Shown here: one piece after another, positions 17,207 to 26,722 of the stretch
Layout: each line of letters starts with the position of its first letter
Position numbering within the stretch: position 1 is the first letter of the stretch
Origin: Plebeiibacterium marinum
GTDB lineage: Bacteria; Bacteroidota; Bacteroidia; Bacteroidales; Marinilabiliaceae
Length of the DNA: 64,000 nt
Reading direction: 5' to 3'
NCBI RefSeq assembly: GCF_026013615.1
Contig: NZ_JAPDPI010000019.1
Location: forward strand, 1 to 64,000
Notes under the pieces: generated by a model
Seen by the model: the letters and a program-made list of their open reading frames with translations, nothing else
Database searches by the model: none
What the model was told of the DNA's origin: nothing
Made by a program: the position numbers and the translations under genes

Positions 17207-18385
17207 ATGTCGGATAACATTGCAGTAACCGGTTTTGGTGTTATTTGTTCCATTGGGACCAATGCCCAGGAGTGCTTTGAATCACTTGTGAATAAGCGTA
17301 CCGGAATTGATAATATCAAATATCTGGAGACAGTTCATAAAGATGCTTTTAAGCTTGGTGAAGTGAAGCGTAGTAACGAGGAATTGGCAGAAATGCTTGG
17401 CTTGACTTCTATTGAGGGGGTTAGCCGTACTACATTGTTAGCTATGGTTGCAGCCAAAGAAGCCCAGGAACTTGCCATACAAAACAACGGAACGAAATCC
17501 AGAACAGGGATTGTTTCTTCAACTACGGTTGGAGGCATGGATGTTACCGAACAAAATTATCTGAAGAAAACAAAGGATTATTCGTATTTGTATTCCCACC
17601 CCTGTGGTGATTCAACAAAAAAAGTGGCAGAGTTGATTAGTGCCACCGATTATTATACAACTTTGAATACAGCCTGTTCTTCAGGAACCAATGCTTTGAT
17701 ACATGGTGTACGGTTGTTAAAATATAAGGTGCTCGACAGGGTTATTGTGGGTGGGGTTGATGCCTTAACCATGTTTACCCTGAATGGCTTTAATTCACTT
17801 AAAATATTAGATCAGGATTTTTGTAAGCCCTTTGATGCCGGGCGCAAAGGATTAAACCTTGCGGAAGGTGCCGGTTATGTGGTATTGGAAAGAGCTGATG
17901 AGGTTGACAAATCATATTGTAAGGTGAGTGGCTTTGCCAATGCCAATGATGCATACCATCAAACGGCTTCTTCACCAGATGGGGAAGGGGCTTATCTATC
18001 TATGAATGAAGCATTGGACATGAGTGGGCTGAATCCGGAGCAGATTGATTATATCAATGTTCATGGCACGGGAACTGATAACAATGACCTTTCCGAAGGA
18101 ACTGCCATCAACCGTATTTTTGGAATTGGGAAAGTACCTCCGTTTTCATCAACAAAATCGTATACAGGTCATACTTTGGCTGCTGCTGCAGGTATCGAAG
18201 CTGTATTTTCTGTCATGTCAATAGTTAATAATGTGATTTACCCCAACTTAAATTTTAAAACCCCGATTGAAGGATTAAACATGGTTCCCAACACTGAGGT
18301 TTTAAAGGATAAGGCGGTGAAACATGTATTGTCAAATTCTTTTGGGTTTGGAGGAAACAACTCAACCGTGATTTTTTCTGAATAG
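17207..18385 (+). CDS. Beta-ketoacyl-ACP synthase (KS3)
   Basis: 392 residues. The active-site set is intact: Cys in LNTACSSGTNALIHG, His in NVHGTGTDNND, His in SYTGHTLAAAAGIEA, and GFGGNNSTV near the end. It is followed, after one base, by a Cys-less KS homologue, an arrangement like the KS-alpha/KS-beta (CLF) pairs of type II polyketide systems. This pair is the best candidate for the main iterative polyene synthase. Confidence 0.87.
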   Translation: MSDNIAVTGFGVICSIGTNAQECFESLVNKRTGIDNIKYLETVHKDAFKLGEVKRSNEELAEMLGLTSIEGVSRTTLLAMVAAKEAQELAIQNNGTKSRTGIVSSTTVGGMDVTEQNYLKKTKDYSYLYSHPCGDSTKKVAELISATDYYTTLNTACSSGTNALIHGVRLLKYKVLDRVIVGGVDALTMFTLNGFNSLKILDQDFCKPFDAGRKGLNLAEGAGYVVLERADEVDKSYCKVSGFANANDAYHQTASSPDGEGAYLSMNEALDMSGLNPEQIDYINVHGTGTDNNDLSEGTAINRIFGIGKVPPFSSTKSYTGHTLAAAAGIEAVFSVMSIVNNVIYPNLNFKTPIEGLNMVPNTEVLKDKAVKHVLSNSFGFGGNNSTVIFSE

Positions 18386-18386
18386 T

Positions 18387-19370
18387 ATGGATATCTATAT
18401 TAAGTCATCAGATGCTATAAGTGCTCAATTGAGTTTTGAGAAGGGGCTTCCTGAATATTTTGAATCTGGGGAAGAATCTTTTTACAATTGTGTTAAGCCG
18501 GAATATAAAAAGTATATAAGCCCAAAATTGCTTCGCCGGATGAGTCCTATTATCCGTAATGGAGTAGCATGTAGCCTTTCGGTATTAAAGCAGGCCGGAA
18601 TTGAACAGCCGGATGCCATTGTGGTAGGAACCGCTTTGGGATGCCTCAGGGATACAACTAGCTTTTTAACTCAGCTGATCGAGGAAAAGGAAGAACTTCC
18701 CAATCCTACGCATTTTATTCAGTCAACTCACAATACCATTGCCGGACAAATTGCCTTGTTGCTAAAGTGCCATAATTACAATTTTACTTTTTCACAAATG
18801 CACAATTCATTTGAAACAGCATTGCTCGATGCTCAGATGTTGATATTGGATGGAAAAGCAAGCAATGTATTGGTTGGGGGAGTAGATGAAATGTCGGAAA
18901 CTACTTATGATTTGATTAAAGGGCTGGATTGTTATAAAGGTACAAAGCCAGGTGAAGGAGCCGGCTTTTTTGTATTGAGCAGAGAAGAATCAGTAGTTAA
19001 GTTTGAAGGTGTCCGGATTATTAACTCAGATAAGGTGGATTTTGAGAAAGAATTAAAGGACATGGGCCTGGAGCTTGATGAAGTAGATTTGGTGATCGGG
19101 GGAAACAACCAGGAAGATGAAGCAGGATATATGGATTTTTGTTCGGTTATTGGCAATAAACCATATTTGTGGTATAAACCTTTTGTGGGTGAATATGGAA
19201 CCGCATCGTCTTTTGCCATGTGGATGGCATGTAAGGTAATTGAGGAACAGAAGGTTCCGGAGTGCTGGATGAAAAACCGAATTGCTTCCGAAAAGTATAA
19301 CAAAGTGTTGATATACAATAAGGTTGGAAATGAGCATAGCCTCATGTTAATGACTAAAAACAAGGTGTAA
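18387..19370 (+). CDS. KS homologue lacking the catalytic Cys, chain-length-factor-like
   Basis: 327 residues, thiolase-like fold: IVVGTALGCLRDTTSFL, HFIQSTHNTIAGQIALLL and LVGGVDEMSE. At the nucleophile elbow the sequence reads FSQMHNSFETALLDA, so the usual ACSS Cys is replaced by Asn or His. The C-terminal part is also short. This is what is expected of a KS-beta/CLF partner that sets chain length without condensing. It begins one base after KS3, suggesting a stoichiometric heterodimer. Confidence 0.75.
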   Translation: MDIYIKSSDAISAQLSFEKGLPEYFESGEESFYNCVKPEYKKYISPKLLRRMSPIIRNGVACSLSVLKQAGIEQPDAIVVGTALGCLRDTTSFLTQLIEEKEELPNPTHFIQSTHNTIAGQIALLLKCHNYNFTFSQMHNSFETALLDAQMLILDGKASNVLVGGVDEMSETTYDLIKGLDCYKGTKPGEGAGFFVLSREESVVKFEGVRIINSDKVDFEKELKDMGLELDEVDLVIGGNNQEDEAGYMDFCSVIGNKPYLWYKPFVGEYGTASSFAMWMACKVIEEQKVPECWMKNRIASEKYNKVLIYNKVGNEHSLMLMTKNKV

Positions 19371-19372
19371 TT

Positions 19373-20113
19373 ATGAGGTTTTGGATTCTGTCAGCAATTT
19401 ATTCAGGGATGCTTACAGGCATCTTTTTTGTTGATGCAGGTATCCAGAATTTATGGGTTCCGGTAGCTCTTATTACGGTTGTTTATTCAATCATTGTAGT
19501 GCTGGGAGTTTCAATCATCAGGTTAAACCTATTTATAAAATCATTATCCAGTTTTAAAACATCAGAGAATGAAATTGCATTAACCTTTGATGATGGTCCG
19601 GACAATGAACTTACCCTGAAAGTGCTCGATCTGCTAAAGGAATATAAGGCCAAAGCAACTTTTTTTTGCATTGGAAATAAAGTTGAAGACAATGAACCTA
19701 TTTTGAAAAGGATGCTGGCAGAAGGGCATTCCATCGGGAATCATACCTGGGAACATGCTAACTCATTTCCTTGGTGGAGTGTTAAAAGGATTACGGATTC
19801 AATTGCCAAAACCGACAATGCCTTGAAAGCTATTGGTATTGAAAAATGTACTATTTTTCGTCCTCCTTTTGGAGTGACTAACAATTTGATAGCAGCAGCA
19901 ATAAAAAGGAGTAATAAAAAGTGTGTAGGATGGAGTATCCGGACAAAAGATACATGTAAAAGTATAGAAGAGGTTGTTGATAAGGTAAAACGAAATATTA
20001 AGCCTGGTGATATTGTTTTGTTGCACGACACCAATAAAAACATCCTGACAGAGTTAAAAGAAATATTAGATTTTTGTAACCAAAAGGGTTTAAAATCAGT
20101 TGCTATAAATTGA
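19373..20113 (+). CDS. Polysaccharide deacetylase (NodB homology) family protein
   Basis: 246 residues: two hydrophobic segments at the N-terminus (about 1-50), then a NodB domain with TFDDGPD (Asp73-Asp74), FFCIGNK, and the metal-binding HSIGNHTWEH, RPPFG and IVLLHD motifs. Family members remove N-acetyl or related groups using a metal. Being membrane-anchored and inside a pigment cluster, it may deacylate a sugar or lipid head group that carries the polyene. Target unknown. Confidence 0.82.
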   Translation: MRFWILSAIYSGMLTGIFFVDAGIQNLWVPVALITVVYSIIVVLGVSIIRLNLFIKSLSSFKTSENEIALTFDDGPDNELTLKVLDLLKEYKAKATFFCIGNKVEDNEPILKRMLAEGHSIGNHTWEHANSFPWWSVKRITDSIAKTDNALKAIGIEKCTIFRPPFGVTNNLIAAAIKRSNKKCVGWSIRTKDTCKSIEEVVDKVKRNIKPGDIVLLHDTNKNILTELKEILDFCNQKGLKSVAIN

Positions 20114-20143
20114 TATACAAACAATAGGGTAATTATACGAAAT

Positions 20144-20776
20144 ATGATAAAAAAGCTGATTTTTGGAATATTGATATTTGTTGTGGCAGTTCAATTGTCT
20201 GCACAAGAAAATGGTACGACTATTAGTGTAGATAAGCTCCAGCAGATAATGAAGACTAAAACAGCCGGAGTAAATACCATAAGCTGTGACTTTATTCAGG
20301 ATAAGCACATGGAATATCTTGAAACAGTTATTACTTCAAAAGGGAAACTGTTTTTTGATAAAAGCAACCGTCTGCGTTGGGAATATAAAGAACCATTTGA
20401 ATATTTGATTACCATTAACAATGGCAAGTTCACTATTAAAACAGATGGTGAAACCAGCAATTATGATATTGAATCAAATCAAATGTTTTCAAAAGTTAGC
20501 GAATTGATTATTAGTTCGGTAAACGGAACCATTTTTACTGATGAAAATTTCAATGTTAAAGCATACGAAAGGGATACCCAATATCATATTTTTTTAGAAC
20601 CTAAAGTTGCCGAGTTAAAAGAGGTTTTAAATAAGATAGAGATGCTGATTGCCAAAAAGGATTTTTCTGTGGATAGGGTAATCATGTTTGAAATGGATGA
20701 TAATTATACTGAGATTAATTTTATCAACAAAAAGTTCAATGAAAATTTACCTGACCATATTTTTTCTGCTAAGTAA
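20144..20776 (+). CDS. LolA-like outer-membrane lipoprotein carrier protein
   Basis: 210 residues. Signal peptide to about 22 (VQLSAQ), then a LolA-like half-barrel with FIQDKHMEYLETVITSKGKLFFDKSNRLRWEYKEPFEY, given here only as the family's FxQ...G...F...LRW pattern. Aryl-polyene clusters regularly carry a LolA homologue, thought to ferry the lipidated pigment across the periplasm. It is adjacent to the MMPL exporter genes, consistent with this. The next gene starts 38 bp before its end in another frame. Confidence 0.8.
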   Translation: MIKKLIFGILIFVVAVQLSAQENGTTISVDKLQQIMKTKTAGVNTISCDFIQDKHMEYLETVITSKGKLFFDKSNRLRWEYKEPFEYLITINNGKFTIKTDGETSNYDIESNQMFSKVSELIISSVNGTIFTDENFNVKAYERDTQYHIFLEPKVAELKEVLNKIEMLIAKKDFSVDRVIMFEMDDNYTEINFINKKFNENLPDHIFSAK

Positions 20777-21326
20777 CCTTTTATGCCATTCAATAAATAT
20801 TTCAAAAGAGGGGCAAAGTACGTCAAGTGAGATTGAACAGCCGCTGTTAAGGGGACATAAAACTGCATTGTATAAGGCTAAGATGCAGGTGTTTGGCAAA
20901 GTATTTTCCGGATTGGTGTTGTTTAAATACAATCAATCCCAAAAGGATTATAATATCGTTCTGCTTACAGAGGTTGGAATTACTTTATGCGAATTTTATT
21001 GTGTTGATAATAACATAGTTGTTAAAAAGGCCAGTAGCCTGTTTCAAAGTAAAATGGCACAAAAAACACTCTCCGAGGATTTTAGTTACCTGATATATAA
21101 TGTGGGAAAGGTAAAAAAGGTAGCTAATGGGAAGTATAAAAATTTGCAAAAAATACGATATACCTTAGATGTGGATGGTGAATTAGAACAAATCCGCAAA
21201 AGAAGGCTTATCAATGGGGTCATTGTTAACCTTGAGGATTATAGTAAAGGTGTACCCTCGGGCATACATTTTAAACACCGTGGAATTAAGTTTGATATGA
21301 AACTATCTCTTTTAAAAGTTAGCTGA
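20739..21326 (+). CDS. Exported protein of unknown function
   Basis: 195 residues from the ATG at 20739, chosen because it begins a clean signal peptide (MKIYLTIFFLLSNLL); the frame is open 51 bp further upstream, inside lolA. The rest holds beta-rich segments (KMQVFGKVFSGLVLFKY, RYTLDVDGELEQIRK) and lacks a lipobox. Aryl-polyene clusters often have a small exported protein at this position beside LolA, and this may be a divergent one. It overlaps lolA by 38 bp and is 1 bp from DH2. Confidence 0.55.
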   Translation: MKIYLTIFFLLSNLLCHSINISKEGQSTSSEIEQPLLRGHKTALYKAKMQVFGKVFSGLVLFKYNQSQKDYNIVLLTEVGITLCEFYCVDNNIVVKKASSLFQSKMAQKTLSEDFSYLIYNVGKVKKVANGKYKNLQKIRYTLDVDGELEQIRKRRLINGVIVNLEDYSKGVPSGIHFKHRGIKFDMKLSLLKVS

Positions 21327-21327
21327 T

Positions 21328-21693
21328 ATGTTGTTAAATGATTTTTTTACATACAAAGTGATTGATAAGGCAGAGGGAGTATGGACTCTTGAATTAACAT
21401 TCAATGCCAGCCATGATATTTATAAGGGACATTTCCCCGGATTGCCTGTTACACCAGGTATATGCCAGGTGCAAATGGTGCAGGAGATTATTAGCAACGA
21501 ACTTAACGAAGCGTATCGTTTAAAGAGTGCCAGGGATATAAAATTCCTGAATTTTATTGATCCTTCAAAAACTCCAGGGCTACAATTGCAACTCACAATA
21601 AAACAGAAGGAGGAAGAAACCCTTGCTGTTAGTGCGCTTATGAAAAATGATGAGGTGAATTTTTTGAAGATGAGATCAGTTTTTAGTAAGTAA
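21328..21693 (+). CDS. FabZ-like 3-hydroxyacyl-ACP dehydratase (DH2)
   Basis: 121-residue hotdog protein with the active-site region GHFPGLPVTPGICQVQMVQEI in family terms (GHFPG...PG...Q.M.Q), where His is the FabZ catalytic base. FabZ has a Glu near the end of this helix, which is present as QEI. It should form trans double bonds on the polyene. DH1 at 13.6 kb lacks this His, so the two may work as a pair. It is tightly coupled to its neighbours. Confidence 0.82.
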   Translation: MLLNDFFTYKVIDKAEGVWTLELTFNASHDIYKGHFPGLPVTPGICQVQMVQEIISNELNEAYRLKSARDIKFLNFIDPSKTPGLQLQLTIKQKEEETLAVSALMKNDEVNFLKMRSVFSK

Positions 21694-21695
21694 CG

Positions 21696-22892
21696 ATGGG
21701 CAACGGGATAAAGGATATACAATTGGCAGGGGAGTTTGATGCATTAAAATGCTGTGTCATTATCCCAACATATAACAACGAAAAATCATTGGCACAAGTA
21801 ATTGCTGATGTTAAGAGGTATACCTCAAACATTATTGTTGTTAATGATGGAAGTACAGATTCTACTGCCAAAATATTGAGTGAGGTTGATGGAATAGAGA
21901 TTGTTAGTTACCCTGCTAATAAAGGGAAAGGGTACGCTATCCGGCAGGGATTTAAAAAAGCTTTGGAGTTAGATTATCACTATGCCGTCACTATGGATTC
22001 AGATGGTCAGCATTATGCAAGTGATCTTGCCACTTTCATCCAGGCTGTAAAAGAAGATCCCAATAGTTTGTTTATCGGTTCCCGGTTTATGGAAGGCAAA
22101 GACCAGCCTAAATCCAGCGGGTTTGCCAACAAGTTCTCAAACTTCTGGTTTTGGGTTGAAACGGGCCTGAAGCTACCGGATACCCAATCTGGATATCGTC
22201 TTTATCCGATCAGGGCCATGGAAAAAAAGAAATGGTTTTGCAATAAATATGAGTTCGAAATAGAAGTGATTGTACGTGCTGCCTGGAAAGGTATCAAAGT
22301 GGCCTGTGTTCCTATAGATGTTTATTATCCATCGCAAGAAGAAAGGGTAACTCACTTCAGACCATTTAAGGACTTTTTCCGGATTACCGTACTGAATACT
22401 ATATTGGTTACACTGGCCTTTTTGATTCACCGCCCAAGAATGATTTTCAGGGAATTTAAAGGCAAAAGCCTTAAAGAAATCTATATTACCTATGTTAAAA
22501 ACGCAAATGAAACCAAAGGTAAAATTGCTGGGGCAATTGGCTTTGGCGTGTTTATGGGTATTTTTCCTATTTGGGGTTATCAGTTATTGATTGGTTTTTT
22601 GTTGGCTCATTTGTTCAAACTCAATAAAGCTATCTTTTTTATAGCAGCTAATATTAGTCTCCCACCCATGATCCCCTTTATTTTGTATCTGAGTTATGTT
22701 ACAGGGAGCTATTTAATGGGACAAGGAAGCTGGAAGGTTGATGCAGACCTTGATATTGCTTCCATATCGGCTAATATTAAGCAGTATATAATAGGGGCAA
22801 TAGGGCTTTCATTCATTATGGGAAGTGCATTTTATGTTTGTTCTTATCTTATTATTTCACTCTTTAAATCGTTGAAAAAACAAAATGCATAA
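21696..22892 (+). CDS. Family 2 glycosyltransferase with C-terminal DUF2062
   Basis: 398 residues. The N-terminal 230 form a GT2 domain: CCVIIPTYNNEKSLAQVI, VVNDGSTDST, the metal-binding MDSDGQH and QSGYRLY, as in polyisoprenyl-phosphate mannosyl transferases. The C-terminus (about 265-398) has three to four membrane helices with GVFMGIFPIWGYQLLIGF and ANISLPPMIPF, the DUF2062 pattern. It is likely an inner-membrane enzyme that glycosylates the lipid carrying the polyene. It overlaps the next gene by 8 bp. Confidence 0.85.
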   Translation: MGNGIKDIQLAGEFDALKCCVIIPTYNNEKSLAQVIADVKRYTSNIIVVNDGSTDSTAKILSEVDGIEIVSYPANKGKGYAIRQGFKKALELDYHYAVTMDSDGQHYASDLATFIQAVKEDPNSLFIGSRFMEGKDQPKSSGFANKFSNFWFWVETGLKLPDTQSGYRLYPIRAMEKKKWFCNKYEFEIEVIVRAAWKGIKVACVPIDVYYPSQEERVTHFRPFKDFFRITVLNTILVTLAFLIHRPRMIFREFKGKSLKEIYITYVKNANETKGKIAGAIGFGVFMGIFPIWGYQLLIGFLLAHLFKLNKAIFFIAANISLPPMIPFILYLSYVTGSYLMGQGSWKVDADLDIASISANIKQYIIGAIGLSFIMGSAFYVCSYLIISLFKSLKKQNA

Positions 22893-25800
22893 GTTCTTTT
22901 CGCTGATATATAGTGTTGTTGCAACCCGTAAAAAGTGGGTATATGCATTTGTGATTATATTAATAGGGCTGATTTCTTATTGTACTACCCAGGTTGAATT
23001 CGAAGAGGATATTACATCTTTGATTCCTATGGATGAGCGGATTGCGGAAATGAGCGAAACTTTCTCCAATTCACAATTTGCCGATCAGTTGGTTTTTACG
23101 GCCTCTCTTCAGGATACATCTCAGATAAATGCAGGACGGTTAATTGAGGTAATCGATTCTATAGCGCATTATTTAAGGCAGGATACGGTACTGGTTAAAA
23201 ATGTAAGAAACAGGGTAGATGAATCATCCACAGCTAAGGTATATAATTATTTTTACCGTAACCTTCCCATTTATATGTCGGATGCTGAGTACGAGTATCT
23301 TGATACAATCCTGACTCCGGAAAAGCTGGATGTGCTAATGAAGAAAAATTACAGGAGTATTATATCGCCAACTGGTTTTGGGGCAGGTAAATACATTCTG
23401 AATGATCCTTTAAGTTTGGTGCCCAGGTTTTTGAAACGTTTAAAGGCTTTTCAGCTGGATAAGAATTTTATATTGTACAGGTCGCATATTTTTACCAGGG
23501 ACAAAAAGCACATCATGGCTTTTGTTGATCCTGAATTCTCTTCAAAAAACACCAGGCAAAACAGAATTCTGATCGATAAAATTGATCAATATTTAAATGT
23601 ATCGTTTTCAGGAGATGTGCATGTAGAATATTATGGAGGTACGGCTGTTGCAGTGGCAAATGCCAATAGGGTGCAAAAAGATATTCTCATTACCATCAGT
23701 ATTGCAGTTGTACTATTGCTGCTTTTATTTGTTTTTATTTTTAAAAACCTGAAGGTCCTTGTCAAATTGTTTTTCCCAGTTATACTGGGTGTTGGAATAG
23801 CCATTGTAATGCTTTCTTTAATGTATCCTACCATCTCTGTCATCGCATTAGGGGTAGGAGCTATTTTAATAGGAATCTCAATCGACTTTTCTTTGCATTA
23901 CTTTTCTCATGTAAGGATGGGACATGATGCAAGGGGGATTATTAAGGATATTTCTGATCCGGTTATAATGAGTAGCTTAACTACAGCTAGTGCATTTTTA
24001 TGTTTGAATGTAGTGAATTCTCAGGCATTGAATCAACTTGGAATGTTTGCAGGGATGAGCGTTTTTGCATCATCAGTACTTGTGCTGGTTTTGTTGCCCA
24101 TTATGTTTAAAAAGAAAGCAAATGTTTTTGAGACGAACCAACATACTGTTGTGGATAAGTTTGCTTCATATGATTTTCATAAAAAGAAGGCCTGGATACT
24201 GGCAGTTTTTATTTTAACTATTGTTTTATCGTTTGCAGGAAAAAATATAGGATTTGATGCGGATATAGCCAATTTAAATTACTTGCCCGATGATTTACAA
24301 AAGGCGGAGCAGAACCTAAAGAGTATAAGCTCAGAGGCTGCCAGTGCTATTTATGTGGTAACTTCGGGTAATAACCTGGAGGATGCCCTGCAAAAACTAG
24401 AGAATAACAAGGAGGTATTCAATAAACTCACCAATGATGGTGTAATTGGTTCACTTAGCAGTGTAAATACCTTGTTGGTTTCGGAACGCTCGCAACAGGA
24501 GAGGATAAAGCGATGGAATGACTTTTGGGATAGCAAGAATAAAGAAACCGTTGCCCGGGATATTGATAATGCCGGAAGGGATCATCATTTTAAGGAGGGT
24601 ACTTTTCGTTCTTTTTTTAAGGTGCTTCAAAAAGAGTATGATTATATCAGTACCGAGGATATTGGTTTGGTGAAAGATTTGTTTTTAAGTAACCTTATCA
24701 ATGAAAAAGATTCAGCTATTTCTTTGGTGTCTATCTGTAAAGTTGATCAGTCAAAAAAAGCCGTGTTTTTTAATGAGCTGGGCAAAGCATCCGACCTGTT
24801 GGTACTCGACAAGCAGTATTTTACCAATCAGTTTTTTGAAATTTTAAGAGAAGATTTTGATAAGCTGATCAGCTACTCCATGATTGTAGTCTTTTTGATT
24901 GTTCTGGTATTTTGGGGAAGGTTTGAACTGGCTTTGTTAACATTTGTGCCCATTGTTGCCAGTTGGCAGTGGACAGTTGGGTTGATGGGCATATTTGATG
25001 TGGAGTTTAATATTTTCAATATAATCATTTGCACTTTTATTTTTGGATTGGGTATTGATTACTCCATTTTTGTTATGCAAGGTTTAATCAATAATCATAA
25101 ATATGGCGGCAGGAGTATTTTGCCTTATAAAGTGTCTATAATACTGAGCGTAACCACAACTCTTATTGGTGTTGGAGTATTGATTTTTGCCCAACACCCC
25201 GCTCTGAAATCAATTGCCCTGGTCACTATTTTCGGGATTCTTTCGGTTATAATAATCACTTTTACCCTACTGCCCTTTTTGTTTAACCTGCTCACGCAAA
25301 CCAAAGGTAAAAAACGTGTTTTCCCAATCATATTAGTCGATGTTGTGGTTTCTCTGGTTTCGTTTGCCATTTTCCTGTCAGGCGTGCTGGTTTTGTCGGT
25401 TTTGGTATTGGTGTTTAAATACACCCCCTTATTTGCCGATGCTAAAAAGAAACTGATTCACTACCTGCTGTATTTGAACTGTAAATTGGTGGTGGGCATA
25501 AATTTCTTGTTTAAAAAAGATTATGTCGATAAGCATAAGTTTGATCTTAAAGAGCCTGCAGTGATTGTCTGCAACCATCAGTCGCATCTTGATATTGCAC
25601 TTATCTTGTTATTAAACCCTAAAATTTTTGTACTGACGAATGAGTGGGTATGGAAAAACCCTTTTTATGGACTGATCATCAGATATATTGATTTTTATCC
25701 TATATATACGGGTATTGATAATGGATATGAAAAGATAAAGCAAAAGGTAGACAAGGGGTATTCGGTATTGATATTCCCTGAAGGCACCAGGACTAAAGAT

Positions 25801-26721
25801 GGCAAAATAAATCGTTTTCATCAGGGGGCCTTTAGTCTGGCCGATTATCTGGGTCTTGACATTCTCCCGGTAATACTTCACGGGGCTTATAACTGTATGC
25901 CAAAAACAGAGTTTTTCTTAAGGGCTGGTCACGTTACCCTGAAGTTTTTTGACAGGGTAAAAGTTGATGCTGCCGATGTTGAAAATGGCATTACCTATCG
26001 TCCCCAGGCAAAAAAAATGACCGCTTTTTATCGTGAACAATACGCTTTGATGCGCCAGGAAAGAGAAGATGTTGATTTTTTTGCCCGTAAGCTGATAAAC
26101 CAATATGTATTTAAAGGGCCGGTGTTGGAGTGGTATTTAAGGGTGAAAATCAAATTGGAAAAGAACTATCGCTTTTATGATGAATTATTGCCAAAGCAAG
26201 GAAAAATAATCGATGTTGGCTGTGGCTATGGCTTTATGGCTAATATGTTGAGTTATACCTCCGAGCAACGGGAATTGGTTGGATGGGATTATGATGGCGA
26301 AAAAATTGCAGTGGCAAAGGAGGTAGCAATAAATTCAAATCGTGTTTCTTTTGAAGTAAAGGATATTGTTACCGAAAATTTTGAATTTGCTGATGTTTTT
26401 GTTTTTAATGATGTGCTTCATTATTTTTCAGAAGAGCGGCAAATAAAAGTGCTTTCCAAAGCTTTTGAAAAGCTGAATAATAATGGCTGTATTATAATCC
26501 GTGATGCAGATACCGAACTAAAAAAGCGTACGCGCATTACACAATTAACAGAGTTCTTTTCTATTAAACTGTTAGGTTTTAATAAAATGGATTACGAGTT
26601 GTCCTTCTTTTCATCCAGGAATATTGAGAAGTTTGCACAGGACCACAACCTTTCTTTCAGGAAAGTTGACAATGCAAAATACACCTCTAACTTAATTTAC
26701 ATCCTAACTAAAGAAGAATAA
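22885..26721 (+). CDS. MMPL/RND exporter fused to PlsC acyltransferase and methyltransferase
   Basis: 1278 residues, three parts. Residues 1-830: MMPL-type RND exporter with two six-helix sets and membrane Asp residues in GISIDFSLHYF (Asp334) and GLGIDYSIFVM (Asp725). Residues about 860-1070: PlsC acyltransferase with CNHQSHLD (His898-Asp903) and FPEGTRTKDG. Residues about 1085-1278: class I methyltransferase with IIDVGCGYGFMAN (Asp1110). The frame is continuous, so it is a real fusion. It plausibly acylates, methylates and exports the polyene lipid in one protein. It overlaps the GT2 gene by 8 bp and is 1 bp from the oxidoreductase. Confidence 0.88.
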   Translation: MHKFFSLIYSVVATRKKWVYAFVIILIGLISYCTTQVEFEEDITSLIPMDERIAEMSETFSNSQFADQLVFTASLQDTSQINAGRLIEVIDSIAHYLRQDTVLVKNVRNRVDESSTAKVYNYFYRNLPIYMSDAEYEYLDTILTPEKLDVLMKKNYRSIISPTGFGAGKYILNDPLSLVPRFLKRLKAFQLDKNFILYRSHIFTRDKKHIMAFVDPEFSSKNTRQNRILIDKIDQYLNVSFSGDVHVEYYGGTAVAVANANRVQKDILITISIAVVLLLLLFVFIFKNLKVLVKLFFPVILGVGIAIVMLSLMYPTISVIALGVGAILIGISIDFSLHYFSHVRMGHDARGIIKDISDPVIMSSLTTASAFLCLNVVNSQALNQLGMFAGMSVFASSVLVLVLLPIMFKKKANVFETNQHTVVDKFASYDFHKKKAWILAVFILTIVLSFAGKNIGFDADIANLNYLPDDLQKAEQNLKSISSEAASAIYVVTSGNNLEDALQKLENNKEVFNKLTNDGVIGSLSSVNTLLVSERSQQERIKRWNDFWDSKNKETVARDIDNAGRDHHFKEGTFRSFFKVLQKEYDYISTEDIGLVKDLFLSNLINEKDSAISLVSICKVDQSKKAVFFNELGKASDLLVLDKQYFTNQFFEILREDFDKLISYSMIVVFLIVLVFWGRFELALLTFVPIVASWQWTVGLMGIFDVEFNIFNIIICTFIFGLGIDYSIFVMQGLINNHKYGGRSILPYKVSIILSVTTTLIGVGVLIFAQHPALKSIALVTIFGILSVIIITFTLLPFLFNLLTQTKGKKRVFPIILVDVVVSLVSFAIFLSGVLVLSVLVLVFKYTPLFADAKKKLIHYLLYLNCKLVVGINFLFKKDYVDKHKFDLKEPAVIVCNHQSHLDIALILLLNPKIFVLTNEWVWKNPFYGLIIRYIDFYPIYTGIDNGYEKIKQKVDKGYSVLIFPEGTRTKDGKINRFHQGAFSLADYLGLDILPVILHGAYNCMPKTEFFLRAGHVTLKFFDRVKVDAADVENGITYRPQAKKMTAFYREQYALMRQEREDVDFFARKLINQYVFKGPVLEWYLRVKIKLEKNYRFYDELLPKQGKIIDVGCGYGFMANMLSYTSEQRELVGWDYDGEKIAVAKEVAINSNRVSFEVKDIVTENFEFADVFVFNDVLHYFSEERQIKVLSKAFEKLNNNGCIIIRDADTELKKRTRITQLTEFFSIKLLGFNKMDYELSFFSSRNIEKFAQDHNLSFRKVDNAKYTSNLIYILTKEE

Positions 26722-26722
26722 T

